From Streptomyces sp. AcH 505 (GTDB lineage: Bacteria > Actinomycetota > Actinomycetes > Streptomycetales > Streptomycetaceae): DNA of 49,897 nt. How positions within the stretch are numbered: position 1 is the stretch's first letter; every line of letters begins with the position of its first letter. The translations under genes were made by a program, and so were the position numbers. Below the pieces are notes generated by a model. The model did no database searches, was not told the origin of the DNA, and saw nothing but the letters and a program-made list of their open reading frames with translations. Positions 38,028-46,197 of this stretch are shown piece after piece. The stretch spans positions 2,766,085 through 2,815,981 of the forward strand of contig NZ_JTIY01000001.1 of NCBI RefSeq assembly GCF_000818175.1, read 5' to 3'.

Positions 38028-38632
38028 CCTGTTTCCTGGCGGACTCCGAAGTTGTCCCGCCGCGCGCCGTAGCGGAGTCCGTCGACGAGCAGGGCGACCA
38101 TTCGCTCGTCGGCGGTGCGGTCCACGCCTCCCGTGCAGATCCGGGAGACGGCGTACAGCAGGTCCAGCGGGGCGATGTCGGCGCGGATCTCCCCGGCGGC
38201 TGCTGCCGCTTCGAGGAGTTGGCGCAGTGCGGGCTCGAATCTCTGTTGGAAGTAGGCGGGCAGCGGCTCGAAGGCGGGGTTGCCCGAGTGCAGGGCCGCG
38301 GACAGCCCGCGTTTGGTGCCGACGAACCCGGTGAAGCGGCGCAGCCAGCGGGCCAGGGCCTCGAAGGGCTCCTGGGTCGCGGCCAGGACGGCCGCCTCGT
38401 CGGCGCAGGCGTCCACCTCATGCCGGAAGACGGCGGAGACCAGGTCCGAGCGTTCGGGGAAGTGCCGGTAGAACGTGGCGAGACCGACTCCCGCACGGCC
38501 TGCGATCTGGCGCACGGGGGCATCCACGCCCGCTTCGATGAACACCTCACGAGCCGCCTCGACCAGTGCGTCGACGCTGCGCTGCGCGTCTGCGCGCACC
38601 CGGCGGGCCGGCTCGGGGCGGGGCGTGCTCAT
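38003..38632 (-). CDS. TetR-family repressor divergent from aldo-keto reductase
   Basis: A 209-residue TetR: HTH at about 20-66 (ALVEAAREVFIEAGVDAPVR, AGVGLATFYRHFPERSDLV), then a helical ligand domain including FEPALRQLLEAAAAAGEIRA. Divergent from the reductase gene with a shared operator (38662-38694), so it most likely represses that gene and itself. The last dozen residues (RQETGKTPGHGE) are encoded by the tRNA-type terminator and tail next to att 3, which implies the original C-terminus was replaced or trimmed when the att boundary formed. Confidence 0.88.
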   Translation of the reverse strand: MSTPRPEPARRVRADAQRSVDALVEAAREVFIEAGVDAPVRQIAGRAGVGLATFYRHFPERSDLVSAVFRHEVDACADEAAVLAATQEPFEALARWLRRFTGFVGTKRGLSAALHSGNPAFEPLPAYFQQRFEPALRQLLEAAAAAGEIRADIAPLDLLYAVSRICTGGVDRTADERMVALLVDGLRYGARRDNFGVRQETGKTPGHGE

Positions 38633-38661
38633 GTGTCCCTCCGATTGCTAACTGAGAAGGT

Positions 38662-38694
38662 GTTCCGTATCGTCTAAGTGGTAAGACGTTCCGT
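38662..38694. promoter_or_regulatory. tetR/reductase intergenic operator
   Basis: GTTCCGT occurs as a direct repeat at 38662-38668 and 38688-38694. Between the copies lies GTCTAAGTGGTAAGAC (38672-38687), which has GTCT/AGAC ends. The whole block sits midway between the divergent start codons and is a likely TetR operator covering both promoters. Confidence 0.5.
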
Positions 38695-38732
38695 TTTACC
38701 GATCGTAACAGCAGCAGTACCGGAGGACAGCC

Positions 38733-39758
38733 ATGAAGTACCGCACGCTGGGCCGCACCGGCATCCAGGTCAGCCCCTACTGTCTGGGGGCCATGATGTT
38801 CGGTGCCATCGGCAATCCCGACCACGACGACTCGATCCGCATCATCCACAAGGCCCTCGACTCCGGTATCAACTTCGTCGACACCGCCGACGTGTACTCG
38901 CGCGGCGAGTCGGAGGAGATCGTCGGCAAGGCACTCAAGGGCCGCCGCGACGACGTCGTGCTCGCCACGAAACTCAACGGCGCCATGGGCGAGGACCCCA
39001 ACATGCGCGGCGGCTCCCGGCGTTGGATCATGACGGCCGTCGAAGACTCGCTGCGGCGCCTGGGCACCGACCACATCGACCTCTACCAACTGCACCGCCT
39101 CGACCCCACGGTCGACCTTGAGGAGACCCTGTCGGCCCTCACCGACCTGGTGCGCAGCGGCAAGGTCCGCGCCGTCGGCTCGTCGGCCTTCCCGGCCTCC
39201 ACCATCGTCGAAGCCCAGTGGATCGCCGAGTCCCGCGGACTGCAACGCCTGCGCACCGAACAGCCCGCGTACTCCATCCTCGACCGCGGTATCGAACGCG
39301 AGATCCTGCCCGTCGCGCAGAAGTACGGCATCGGGACCCTCGTCTGGAGCCCGCTCGCCCAGGGCATGCTCACCGGCCGCTACCGCAAGGGGCAGCAGGC
39401 CGATACCCACCGCGGCGGACTCTTCAAGCACTACAGCGACGAGCGCCGCCTCGACGTGGTCGAGCAGCTCGTCCCGCTCGCCGAACGCTCCGGCATCAAG
39501 CTCACCCACCTGGCGATGGCGTTCGCTGTCTCCCACCCCGGGGTCACCTCGGCCATCATCGGCCCGCGCACCATGGAGCACCTGGACGACCTGCTCGCCG
39601 GTGCCGACACCACGCTGGACGACGCCCTGCTGGACGAGATCGACGCCATCGTCGCTCCCGGCACCGACGTGAGCCAGCTCGACATGGCCTACAAGCCGCA
39701 AGCGCTCCAGCAGGCCGGCCTGCGCCGCCGCCCCCTCGAAGAACGCCCCGCCGCCTAG
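38733..39758 (+). CDS. Aldo/keto reductase
   Basis: A 341-residue NADPH-dependent oxidoreductase of the AKR superfamily, reducing aldehydes or ketones in the cytosol. The catalytic tetrad is visible: D50, Y55 (NFVDTADVYSRGESEE), K80 (VVLATKL) and H121 (DLYQLHRLD). The C-terminal NADP-binding part has GTLVWSPLAQGMLTGRY and TSAIIGPRTMEHL. Start ATG has GGAGG upstream. Divergent from tetR, which probably controls it in response to a toxic carbonyl or its precursor. It ends 12 bp before the tRNA-tail relic. Confidence 0.92.
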   Translation: MKYRTLGRTGIQVSPYCLGAMMFGAIGNPDHDDSIRIIHKALDSGINFVDTADVYSRGESEEIVGKALKGRRDDVVLATKLNGAMGEDPNMRGGSRRWIMTAVEDSLRRLGTDHIDLYQLHRLDPTVDLEETLSALTDLVRSGKVRAVGSSAFPASTIVEAQWIAESRGLQRLRTEQPAYSILDRGIEREILPVAQKYGIGTLVWSPLAQGMLTGRYRKGQQADTHRGGLFKHYSDERRLDVVEQLVPLAERSGIKLTHLAMAFAVSHPGVTSAIIGPRTMEHLDDLLAGADTTLDDALLDEIDAIVAPGTDVSQLDMAYKPQALQQAGLRRRPLEERPAA

Positions 39759-39770
39759 TGCCGTGACCGG

Positions 39771-39820
39771 GACAGGAGGCTCTGAAACCCCCGGACTTGC
39801 CTGCGGTGCCCTGGGGTTTT
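39771..39820 (+). repeat. tRNA-Thr tail plus terminator relic (att 4)
   Basis: GACAGGAGGCTCTGAAA repeats the last bases of the att core and its flank at att 3 exactly. It is followed by a terminator-like CCCC/GGGG hairpin ending in TTTT that mirrors 37991-38027. The T-arm part of the tRNA is missing. The TetR/reductase pair is therefore bracketed by two copies of the tRNA end, which suggests an earlier insertion at the same locus or the original chromosomal tRNA terminator. Confidence 0.7.
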
Positions 39821-39864
39821 GTGCCGCCCGGGGGCGTGGCTACCCGGCGGCCTAGGCTGGGCGC

Positions 39865-40725
39865 ATGACTGACGCGGGGGGACGGGGCGAGCCGTCCGGG
39901 GTGTGGGCCACCGCCGTGGGCGTGGCCAGGGTGAGGGCGTTGGAGACGGCGCGGGAGCAGCCGCTGTTCCGGGATCCGCTGGCGGCGGCCTTTGCCACGG
40001 CCGGCGGGCTGGAGCCCGGGGCGCCGTTGCCGCCGCGCGCGGACGAGGCGTCGCGGCGGCGCTGGCTCGGGGTGGCCGTCTCGATCGTCATCCGGACGAA
40101 GTTCCTGGACGACCTGCTGGAGCGGGCGGTCGCGTCCGGGGTCCGGCAGGTCGTGCTGCTCGGCGCAGGGATGGACAGCCGGGCCTTCCGGATGGACTGG
40201 CCTGCGGGGACCAGGCTGTTCGAGGTGGACACGGCCGAACCGCTGGGTTTCAAGGCCTCGGTGCTGGGTCAGGAGCGGGCCGTGCCGCGCTGCGAGCGGA
40301 TCACCGTCCCGGTCGACCTGCGCGAGGACTGGCCCGGCGCCCTGACCGCCGCCGGGCACGATTCGGCGCGGCCGACCGTGTGGATCGCCGAGGGACTGCT
40401 GATCTACCTGCCCGAGGACGCGGTGCAGTTGCTGCTCGAACGGATCGGCGCGCTGTCCGCGGCAGGCAGCAGGATGGGCCTGACACTGGGCTCGCGCGGT
40501 GTGGTCGAACGTTTCCGTGGGGACGCCGGTCCGGGATCGGCGGCGTCGATGTGGCTCTCGGAGATGCCGGAGGACCCGGTCGGCTGGCTGGACAGTCTCG
40601 GCTGGGAGGCGGAGACCTTCACCTTGCGTGAGCGCGCCGAGGCCTACGGGCGTCCGGTGCTCACCCCGTCACGGCAGAACGAGGGCCCCGGAGGCCTGGT
40701 CTCGGCGGTGCGCGCGGCGCACTGA
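39865..40725 (+). CDS. SAM-dependent methyltransferase (LCMT-like family)
   Basis: A 286-residue class I methyltransferase of the leucine carboxyl methyltransferase-like group widespread in actinobacteria (TIGR00027 type). Motifs: SAM-binding VRQVVLLGAGMDSRAFRM, acidic FEVDTAEPLGFKASVL, VPVDLREDW, and WIAEGLLIYLPEDAVQLLL. The N-terminal VWATAVGVARVRALET and FRDPLAAAF are typical of the family. Substrate unknown, probably a small carboxylate or polyketide-type metabolite. Promoter may be leaderless (TAGGCT, 6 nt, ATG). Stands alone. Confidence 0.88.
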   Translation: MTDAGGRGEPSGVWATAVGVARVRALETAREQPLFRDPLAAAFATAGGLEPGAPLPPRADEASRRRWLGVAVSIVIRTKFLDDLLERAVASGVRQVVLLGAGMDSRAFRMDWPAGTRLFEVDTAEPLGFKASVLGQERAVPRCERITVPVDLREDWPGALTAAGHDSARPTVWIAEGLLIYLPEDAVQLLLERIGALSAAGSRMGLTLGSRGVVERFRGDAGPGSAASMWLSEMPEDPVGWLDSLGWEAETFTLRERAEAYGRPVLTPSRQNEGPGGLVSAVRAAH

Positions 40726-40744
40726 GAGGGCCCCGATTCACGGC

Positions 40745-41563
40745 CTATCCCCAGGTGAGGGGATCGAGGTGCAGGTAGAAGTCCGCGCGGTCGCGGTCGA
40801 GGACGATGTCGTAGCGGTGGGCGAACGTCTCGTCCGCCGCGGTCGACTGTTGCCCGTCGGTCCACGTCTCGCCTGCGGTGGCGAGGAGAAGCGCGATGTC
40901 GGCGTAGGGGTCGGCCCGTCCCAGGCGGCCGAGGTCGATGAAGCCGGCCACGGTCATGCTCTCCGGGTCGAGGATGATGTTGGGCAGGCACAGATCCCCG
41001 TGGCAGACGACGGTTTCCGCGGCTTCCTGGGCGAGGCGGCCGTCAACTTGCGGCTCAAGACGCGCAAGCAGCTCGTCCGGAGGTGTCTGCCGCTGATCCT
41101 GCGGGAGGAAATCCGGGTTGACCGCGCCGCGCGCGACGACATCGCGGGCGGCGGCGAACATCTGCGTGAGGTCGCGAGTGAAGGGGCACTCCTCCGGCGG
41201 AAGATCGTGCAACTGACGCACCGCGCCGGCGATCGGCCGCCAGGCCGCCCGGAGCAGCGAAGCCGGCACACGATCGGCGGGGACTCCCGCGACGGTGCTG
41301 GTCAACAGGGCAGCGCCGTTGGCGTTGACACGCCAGTCGAGTACGCGTGGACACGGCACCCCCTGCGTGCCGAGCCAGGCGACGCGGTTCCGCTCCGCCT
41401 CCAACGAGGCCACGTGCTCGGCGGCGACGCACTTGGCGTAGCGCGATCCGTCAGGAGAACGGAAGACCCGGGCCCCGGACTCGCCGTCCGTGACGGGCTG
41501 CCACCCGCCGCCGTCGCGGCCGACGTGCAGCAAGGCTTGGAATACGGACGTCGAATCGATCAC
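40745..41563 (-). CDS. aph(3''): Aminoglycoside 3''-phosphotransferase, APH(3'') type
   Basis: A 272-residue kinase that would phosphorylate the 3''-OH of streptomycin-type drugs. It follows the APH(3'') pattern along its length: WQPVTDGESGARVFRSPDGS, AVNPDFLPQDQ, the Brenner motif VCHGDLCLPNIILDP with FIDLGRLGRADPYADIALLL, and the ending YLHLDPLTWG. The GTG at 41563 gives 272 residues, the length of S. griseus APH(3'')-Ia. A -10-like TAGGTT lies 7 nt upstream, so the mRNA is probably leaderless; the TTG at 41572 overlaps that box and is rejected. Chromosomal context with no biosynthetic genes nearby. Confidence 0.85.
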   Translation of the reverse strand: MIDSTSVFQALLHVGRDGGGWQPVTDGESGARVFRSPDGSRYAKCVAAEHVASLEAERNRVAWLGTQGVPCPRVLDWRVNANGAALLTSTVAGVPADRVPASLLRAAWRPIAGAVRQLHDLPPEECPFTRDLTQMFAAARDVVARGAVNPDFLPQDQRQTPPDELLARLEPQVDGRLAQEAAETVVCHGDLCLPNIILDPESMTVAGFIDLGRLGRADPYADIALLLATAGETWTDGQQSTAADETFAHRYDIVLDRDRADFYLHLDPLTWG

Positions 41564-41609
41564 GGACCCCAACCTAACCGGGGCGCTGGGAGCGGCAGCC
41601 GCGCAGGCG

Positions 41610-42287
41610 TCAGGCCGAGGGAGACACGGGATAGCCGATGGTCTCGGCTGCCCCGGTCACGTCGTGCAGGGAGACGGCCGGGTTGAGGTCGGCGATCACG
41701 GATCGGGTCAGGGGGCGCAAGTCGTAGAGGTGACGGACGGCTTCGAGGTCGACGGGGGTCTCGTAGTAGTCCTTGGCAAACGACTGGAACGCCTCGGGAG
41801 TGGGGTCGACGAGCAGCCCGAACAGCCATTCCGAGCCGTCGGGGTCCGGATGGCCGCCAGGGAAGTCGATCCGGCCCGCCCGCCAGCGCTCGTCCGCCGG
41901 CTGTCGCCACACGCACACCGTCACGACGGGGGTGCCGTCCTCATCCGTGAAGGCGGGTTCGCGGACGTACTTCCGGAACACGTCCGGGACCGAGTCGACC
42001 ACACCCGGCCACGGCGCCGGCGCGGCGTCGTGCTGGTACGGGCTCAACGGGGACTCGTGGTCGAAGCCGCGTATGAAGGCGCCGGCGGACGAGAAGACGA
42101 TGTCGAACTCGTCGCCCGATCCGTTTCGCATCGAGGCGAGCGCTTCGGTCTCCGACCAGCGGGAGTTGAACGAGTAGTACCGCTCGCGGGCCGGATCGAG
42201 GACCGCCTCCGCCATGGCCATCGCCCGGCACAGGTCCCGCAGGGACCGGATGTCGGGCAGCGCCTCGGCGACGTCGTAAACAGTCAT
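41610..42287 (-). CDS. Hypothetical protein
   Basis: A 225-residue soluble protein (start MTVYDVAEALPDIRSLRDLC; an ATG at 42296 is also possible). Blocks include YYSFNSRWSETEALASMRNG, FDIVFSSAGAFIRGFDHESP, WPGVVDSVPDVFRKYV and WLFGLLVDPTPEAFQSFAKD. I recall similar stand-alone proteins in Streptomyces genomes but no assigned function. No membrane or signal segment. It lies between the APH and the flavin-type oxidase gene on the same strand, 47 bp from the former. Confidence 0.7.
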   Translation of the reverse strand: MTVYDVAEALPDIRSLRDLCRAMAMAEAVLDPARERYYSFNSRWSETEALASMRNGSGDEFDIVFSSAGAFIRGFDHESPLSPYQHDAAPAPWPGVVDSVPDVFRKYVREPAFTDEDGTPVVTVCVWRQPADERWRAGRIDFPGGHPDPDGSEWLFGLLVDPTPEAFQSFAKDYYETPVDLEAVRHLYDLRPLTRSVIADLNPAVSLHDVTGAAETIGYPVSPSA

Positions 42288-42346
42288 ACGGCCCATCCAA
42301 GCGGACGCCACTGACACCGGCCTGGCGTCGCCGGTCTGCCATGTGA

Positions 42347-42808
42347 TCAGTCCAGCCACGTGCCCTCGCGCATGAGGACCCTGCCGCGCAGTTCCGGCTC
42401 GCCGCGCCAGGCGAGCACGGTCTTCGGCGTCACGCGTATGTACAGAAAGGGGCCCTCTTCCGCGCGTGGGTCCCATCCGAACTTCTCGGCGAACGCGTCC
42501 GCGGCGTCCGCCGGCACGTCCCGGTCAGGGAAGCACTCCGCCGTCCCTTGCAGGAGCACCACGTCGAAGGTGTCCGGCAGCGCCAGCCGCACACGGGGCT
42601 CCGTGCGTACGTTGCGCGCGGTCGCTGAGGTCTCGGCGGTGCACATCCAGACGGCCTGGCCGTCCCAGCAGAACCACAGCGGCACTTGATGCGGGCCGTG
42701 CTCCGGATGGGCCGTCGACACCCACATGTCCCTCTCTGCGGCGAGGCGTTCAAGAGTGTCGCGCCTGCGCTCCGGCACATCACGACGAGCGGTTCCCGTG
42801 GTCTGCAT
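42347..42808 (-). CDS. Pyridoxamine 5'-phosphate oxidase-fold protein (F420/FMN type)
   Basis: A 153-residue split-barrel flavin- or F420-binding protein: TLERLAAERDMWVSTAHPEH, HQVPLWFCWDGQAVWMCTAE, VRTEPRVRLALPDTFDVVLLQGTAE, then FLYIRVTPKTVLAWRGEPEL. This is the TIGR03667/PNPOx-like pattern of small actinobacterial reductases. Likely reduces or binds a small molecule with F420 or FMN. Start ATG at 42808; a GTG two codons upstream is in frame. The following 42809-43150 (340 bp) has no convincing gene. Confidence 0.82.
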   Translation of the reverse strand: MQTTGTARRDVPERRRDTLERLAAERDMWVSTAHPEHGPHQVPLWFCWDGQAVWMCTAETSATARNVRTEPRVRLALPDTFDVVLLQGTAECFPDRDVPADAADAFAEKFGWDPRAEEGPFLYIRVTPKTVLAWRGEPELRGRVLMREGTWLD

Positions 42809-43150
42809 GAACACCGACCCTCATCAGCGATTCCGTGGCGCGCATGAGGCGCCGGTCCTACTCCCGGCGACCGACCAGCCTCAAGGGCCGCCGCGTCACG
42901 GGTCTGTCCCAGCGGGCGGTGTTCGTGGGGCCGCGCGGAACGGTGCTGGGAACGGGTGTTCCTACCCGTCGGTGGCGGGCGCTCGCGCGGTTGTGGGCGG
43001 GTGGCGGGGTGTGTTGTGCCTGGCTGTGCGCGTAACAGGCGTGTCTTAGGCGGTGGTTGTGCGGAACGGATCACCGGGCGCGCTGGGTCTTGATGGTCAG
43101 CAACGTACGGAACGGTCCACGTACTGCCAACTGACATCGAGGTAGAAACG

Positions 43151-43798
43151 ATGCGCGTTCACAAACTGACCTTCGCAGCCCTGGCCGTCGTCGCGGGTCT
43201 CTCACTGACGGCCTGTCAGAGTGACGACGACAGCGCGGGACAGAGTGCCCCGTCGTCGGCCGCCTCCAACACGCCTTCCGCAGACAGCGGTTCGGGCTCG
43301 GACAGTTCGGATCAGGGCGGCGGGAGCGATGCTGCGGGGAACGACTCGGGGGCGAGCGGCTCCAACGCGAGCAGCAAGGTCGGCAAGTGCCGCACCGACG
43401 ATCTGGAGATCACGGCGACGGACAACACCATCGACGGTGACACCGACGCCACCGTCGCGGTGGAGTTGAAGAACGGCAGCGGCCGGGACTGTGTGATTTC
43501 CGGGTACGCGGGCGTCGACCTGAAGACCAACGCGGGGTCGCTCTCCGCCAAGCGCACCGGCCAGGAGACCACATCGGCCGTTCTCAAGGACGGAAAGTCG
43601 ACGGCCTTCCCGATCAGCTACCCGTTCAACAAGTCGGGCGGCTCCGGCATCCGCATCACGGGCCTGGTCGTCACCCCGCCCGACGAGACGAAGTCCGTCA
43701 CCCTCGACTGGCCGGGCGAGGCCGCCCTGCCCGTCACCGAAGGCGCCGGTTCTCCGGTGCGGATCGGCCCGGTCGGCAGCGCCGGTCAGGGCGGCTGA
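43151..43798 (+). CDS. DUF4232-type lipoprotein
   Basis: A 215-residue lipoprotein: signal peptide MRVHKLTFAALAVVAGLSLT with lipobox LTAC (Cys22). A low-complexity Ser/Gly/Asp linker (about 25-75) leads to a beta-rich domain (KCRTDDLEITATDNTIDGDT, CVISGYAGVDLKTN, AFPISYPFNKSGGSGIRITG) of the DUF4232 family, with two Cys that can form a disulphide. Anchored on the outer face of the membrane; function unknown. Its 3' end overlaps the convergent Lrp gene by 13 bp. Confidence 0.85.
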   Translation: MRVHKLTFAALAVVAGLSLTACQSDDDSAGQSAPSSAASNTPSADSGSGSDSSDQGGGSDAAGNDSGASGSNASSKVGKCRTDDLEITATDNTIDGDTDATVAVELKNGSGRDCVISGYAGVDLKTNAGSLSAKRTGQETTSAVLKDGKSTAFPISYPFNKSGGSGIRITGLVVTPPDETKSVTLDWPGEAALPVTEGAGSPVRIGPVGSAGQGG

Positions 43799-44844
43799 CT
43801 CCTGCTCCTGCGGGAGCGCTCCGTCAAGCGGCCGTCCGACAGCAGTGTGCCCGCCTGCTTGATGTGCCGCAGGACCGGGGAGACCTCCATGGTCTGCAGA
43901 CCGGGCATGGACCCGATGCGGTCCGAGGTGAACTCGAACAGCTCGTCCAGGTCACGGCAGTGTGCGACGGCGTGGAGGTTGTACGGGCCTGAGACGGCCG
44001 CGACGAAGGCGATCTCGGGCTCCTGCGCCAGGGCGCGTCCGAAGGTCTTCACCGCCGAAGGATGCACGCGCAGCCACAGGTTGGCCCGGGTGTGATAGCC
44101 GAGAGCCGCCGCGGCGATCTCGACGTCGATCTGGACGACGCGGCTCAGGAGCAGAGCGTGCAGACGGCGGGACACCCGGCCCGGAGTGGAGTCCGCAGCG
44201 GCGGCGAGGTCGGTGAGGCCGGCCCGGCCGTCCGCGGCGAGGGCGTAAAGAATCTTCTCGTCGTCGGCGGTGAGGTGTACGGGGTCGCGCGCGACGACCG
44301 GAGCTTCCGTGAACGGGGAACCGTCGCTCCCGAGCAGGGTCTCCTCCTCCGCGGACAGCGCGCCGCGCAGGGCGGCCCAGTAGTGGCCCCGGCCTCCCAT
44401 GAACTGCCGCAGCATGGCGAAGGCGTTGATGTCGAGCACGGCGGCGGTGCGCGGAAGCCGTTGGCCGAGCAGGTCTTCGCGCTGTTCCCGGGTGCGTGAC
44501 TGCGTCGCGCAGGTGATCTCGCAGCCCGCCGCGCTCACCGCCACCCAGTTGACGTCGTCGCGCTGGGCGAGTGCGTCGGCGATGGCCGTGACACTGCCGG
44601 GGCGGCAGCGGAGCCGTACCAGCCACCGGCTCTGTCCCAGCGCCCCCGGATTGACCACCCCGGCCACACGGATGACGCCCTCGGCGCACAGCCGCCGGTA
44701 GCGGCGGTTGACGGCGCTCTCGGTGAGGCCGAGCGCGGACGCCATCGCAGTGAAGGAAGCCCGGGGAGCGATCTGTAGTGCGCGAATGATTCGCACATCA
44801 TCGGGCTGTGGAACGAAGGAATCAGACACTGATGCATCTGTCAT
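43786..44844 (-). CDS. Double-domain Lrp/AsnC-family regulator
   Basis: A 352-residue protein with two AsnC/Lrp units. The first HTH is at about 17-60 (DVRIIRALQIAPRASFTAMA, LGLTESAVNRRYRRL) with its RAM-like ligand domain. The second HTH is at about 190-235 (DDEKILYALAADGRAGLTDL, DSTPGRVSRRLHALL) with a second ligand domain (EPEIAFVAAVSGPYNLHAVA). Such duplicated Lrp proteins are common in Streptomyces as local regulators. ATG 44844 has AGGA upstream. Divergent from the SDR gene (111-bp gap), its likely target. Confidence 0.88.
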   Translation of the reverse strand: MTDASVSDSFVPQPDDVRIIRALQIAPRASFTAMASALGLTESAVNRRYRRLCAEGVIRVAGVVNPGALGQSRWLVRLRCRPGSVTAIADALAQRDDVNWVAVSAAGCEITCATQSRTREQREDLLGQRLPRTAAVLDINAFAMLRQFMGGRGHYWAALRGALSAEEETLLGSDGSPFTEAPVVARDPVHLTADDEKILYALAADGRAGLTDLAAAADSTPGRVSRRLHALLLSRVVQIDVEIAAAALGYHTRANLWLRVHPSAVKTFGRALAQEPEIAFVAAVSGPYNLHAVAHCRDLDELFEFTSDRIGSMPGLQTMEVSPVLRHIKQAGTLLSDGRLTERSRRSRSQPP

Positions 44845-44955
44845 GGGGGAAATCCTACAGATCGGCCCCGCCGTCCCGCCGCTGCGGCGGCGCGGCGGAC
44901 AGACTTGGCAGGCACCCACGACGTAACGAGACGTAACGAACGGAGATGACGCCGG

Positions 44956-45687
44956 ATGTCATCGACTGCCACAGAATCGACTCCCACGGACCGGCGGCCG
45001 CCGACCGCCCTCATCGTCGGGGCCTCGCGCGGCCTCGGCCACGCGATGGCGGCGGAATTCCTCGACCGGGGCTGGCACGTCATCGGCACGGTCCGCGACA
45101 CCACCGCCCGCACACCCCTGCACGACCTCGCGGACGCGGCCGACGGGCGCGTCACCATCGAGCGTCTCGACATCAACGAGCCCGACCACCTGCCGCCCCT
45201 GCACGAGCGTCTCGCCGACCGCCGCCTCGACGTGCTCTTCGTCAACGCGGGCATCACGAACAACGAGCGGACGCCGATCGGCGCGGTCCCGGTAGCCGAC
45301 TTCGTCGAGGTGATGGTCACCAACGCGCTCAGCCCGATGCGCGTCGTCGAAGCGCTCGAAGACTTCGTGGCCCCCGCAGGACTCATCGGGGCGATGACGT
45401 CCGGGCAGGGCAGCATCACCAACAACACCACCGGGGGCCGCGAGGTCTACCGGGGAAGCAAAGCGGCCTTGAACATGTTCATGCGCAGCTTCGCGGCCCG
45501 CCAGGCCGATACGCGCCGTGCCTTCGTCCTGCTGGCACCAGGCTGGATCCGCACCGAACTGGGCGGCCCTGACGCACCGTTCACGATGGAGGAGTCCGTC
45601 CCGCTCCTGGTGGACATCCTGCTGTCCAGGCTGGGCACGCCCGGCCTGGCGTATCTGGACCGCAACGGCGAGATGGTGCCCTGGTGA
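44956..45687 (+). CDS. Short-chain dehydrogenase/reductase
   Basis: A 243-residue SDR: NAD(P)-binding LIVGASRGLGHAMAAEFLDR (GASRGLG 22-28), VNAG block LFVNAGIT, catalytic Ser in GAMTSGQGSI and Y-x3-K in VYRGSKAALNMFMRS, then LLAPGWIRTELGG. Cytosolic oxidoreductase of unknown substrate. Start ATG at 44956 with CGGAG upstream. Divergent from the double Lrp gene, which probably controls it. Confidence 0.9.
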   Translation: MSSTATESTPTDRRPPTALIVGASRGLGHAMAAEFLDRGWHVIGTVRDTTARTPLHDLADAADGRVTIERLDINEPDHLPPLHERLADRRLDVLFVNAGITNNERTPIGAVPVADFVEVMVTNALSPMRVVEALEDFVAPAGLIGAMTSGQGSITNNTTGGREVYRGSKAALNMFMRSFAARQADTRRAFVLLAPGWIRTELGGPDAPFTMEESVPLLVDILLSRLGTPGLAYLDRNGEMVPW

Positions 45688-45710
45688 GCACCGGGGACGG
45701 CATGTGCCGG

Positions 45711-45752
45711 CGTCGGTACCGGCGTCGGTACCGGTGTCGGTACCGGTGTCGG
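45711..45752. repeat. 12-bp tandem repeat after SDR gene
   Basis: Three full copies of YGTCGGTACCGG (45711, 45723, 45735) and a partial fourth lie in the 215-bp gap between SDR and lipoprotein genes. Each unit contains GGTACC. No gene reads through it convincingly. It may be a slipped-strand minisatellite; the rest of the gap shows only a GC-rich promoter region. Confidence 0.75.
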
Positions 45753-45901
45753 CGGAGGCTGGGGCTCCGCAACTGGGGTGGTGGGCGGAGCCATACGCTG
45801 GGGAGACCCGGGCATTCGGGGGATCAGCGAGGTGCTTAGTCTGGCTTTGCCTAGGGGCGGCCCGTTGCCGAGGGGCGCCCGGCGGGGGAGGAGTGGTTCG
45901 G

Positions 45902-46186
45902 ATGGGTGCGGTACGGCAAGGCAGTTTCCGGTCGGGGACGGTGGTCCTGGGGAGCATAGGGCTGCTGGCGGCGACGCTCGTGTCATGTTCCTCCGACCCG
46001 GACAAGCGCTGCGTTGACCCGTCGACGTACAAGAAGATCGACGACAAGCAGTGTCATGACGGCGGGACCGGGCGCTACTACTACGGCGGCAAGGTCCGTG
46101 GCGGGAAGCTGACCGGCGGCAGTTTCGACAAGTCGGCGGTCAGCCGGGGCGGCTTCGGCGGCCATGGCGATTCGCACGGCGGCTGA
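45902..46186 (+). CDS. Small lipoprotein
   Basis: A 94-residue lipoprotein: MGAVRQGSFRSGTVVLGSIG... with lipobox LVSC, then a short hydrophilic domain (DPDKRCVDPSTYKKIDDKQC) with two more Cys and a Gly/His-rich tail (YYYGGKVRGGKLTGG...GGHGDSHGG). GGAGGAG lies 8 nt before the ATG. It is followed 11 bp later by the glutathionylspermidine-synthase-like gene, a pairing often seen in Streptomyces. Function unknown. Confidence 0.8.
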   Translation: MGAVRQGSFRSGTVVLGSIGLLAATLVSCSSDPDKRCVDPSTYKKIDDKQCHDGGTGRYYYGGKVRGGKLTGGSFDKSAVSRGGFGGHGDSHGG

Positions 46187-46197
46187 GTCGCCGGCCG

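Noticed and set aside
42835..43035. Small plus-strand ORF upstream of the lipoprotein gene
   Set aside because: Arg/Gly-rich, no ribosome site, and it overlaps the likely promoter region of the flavin-type oxidase gene.
44959..46047. 362-codon minus-strand ORF containing TGTD repeats
   Set aside because: It is antisense to the SDR and passes through the 12-bp tandem repeat, which only mimics a peptide repeat.
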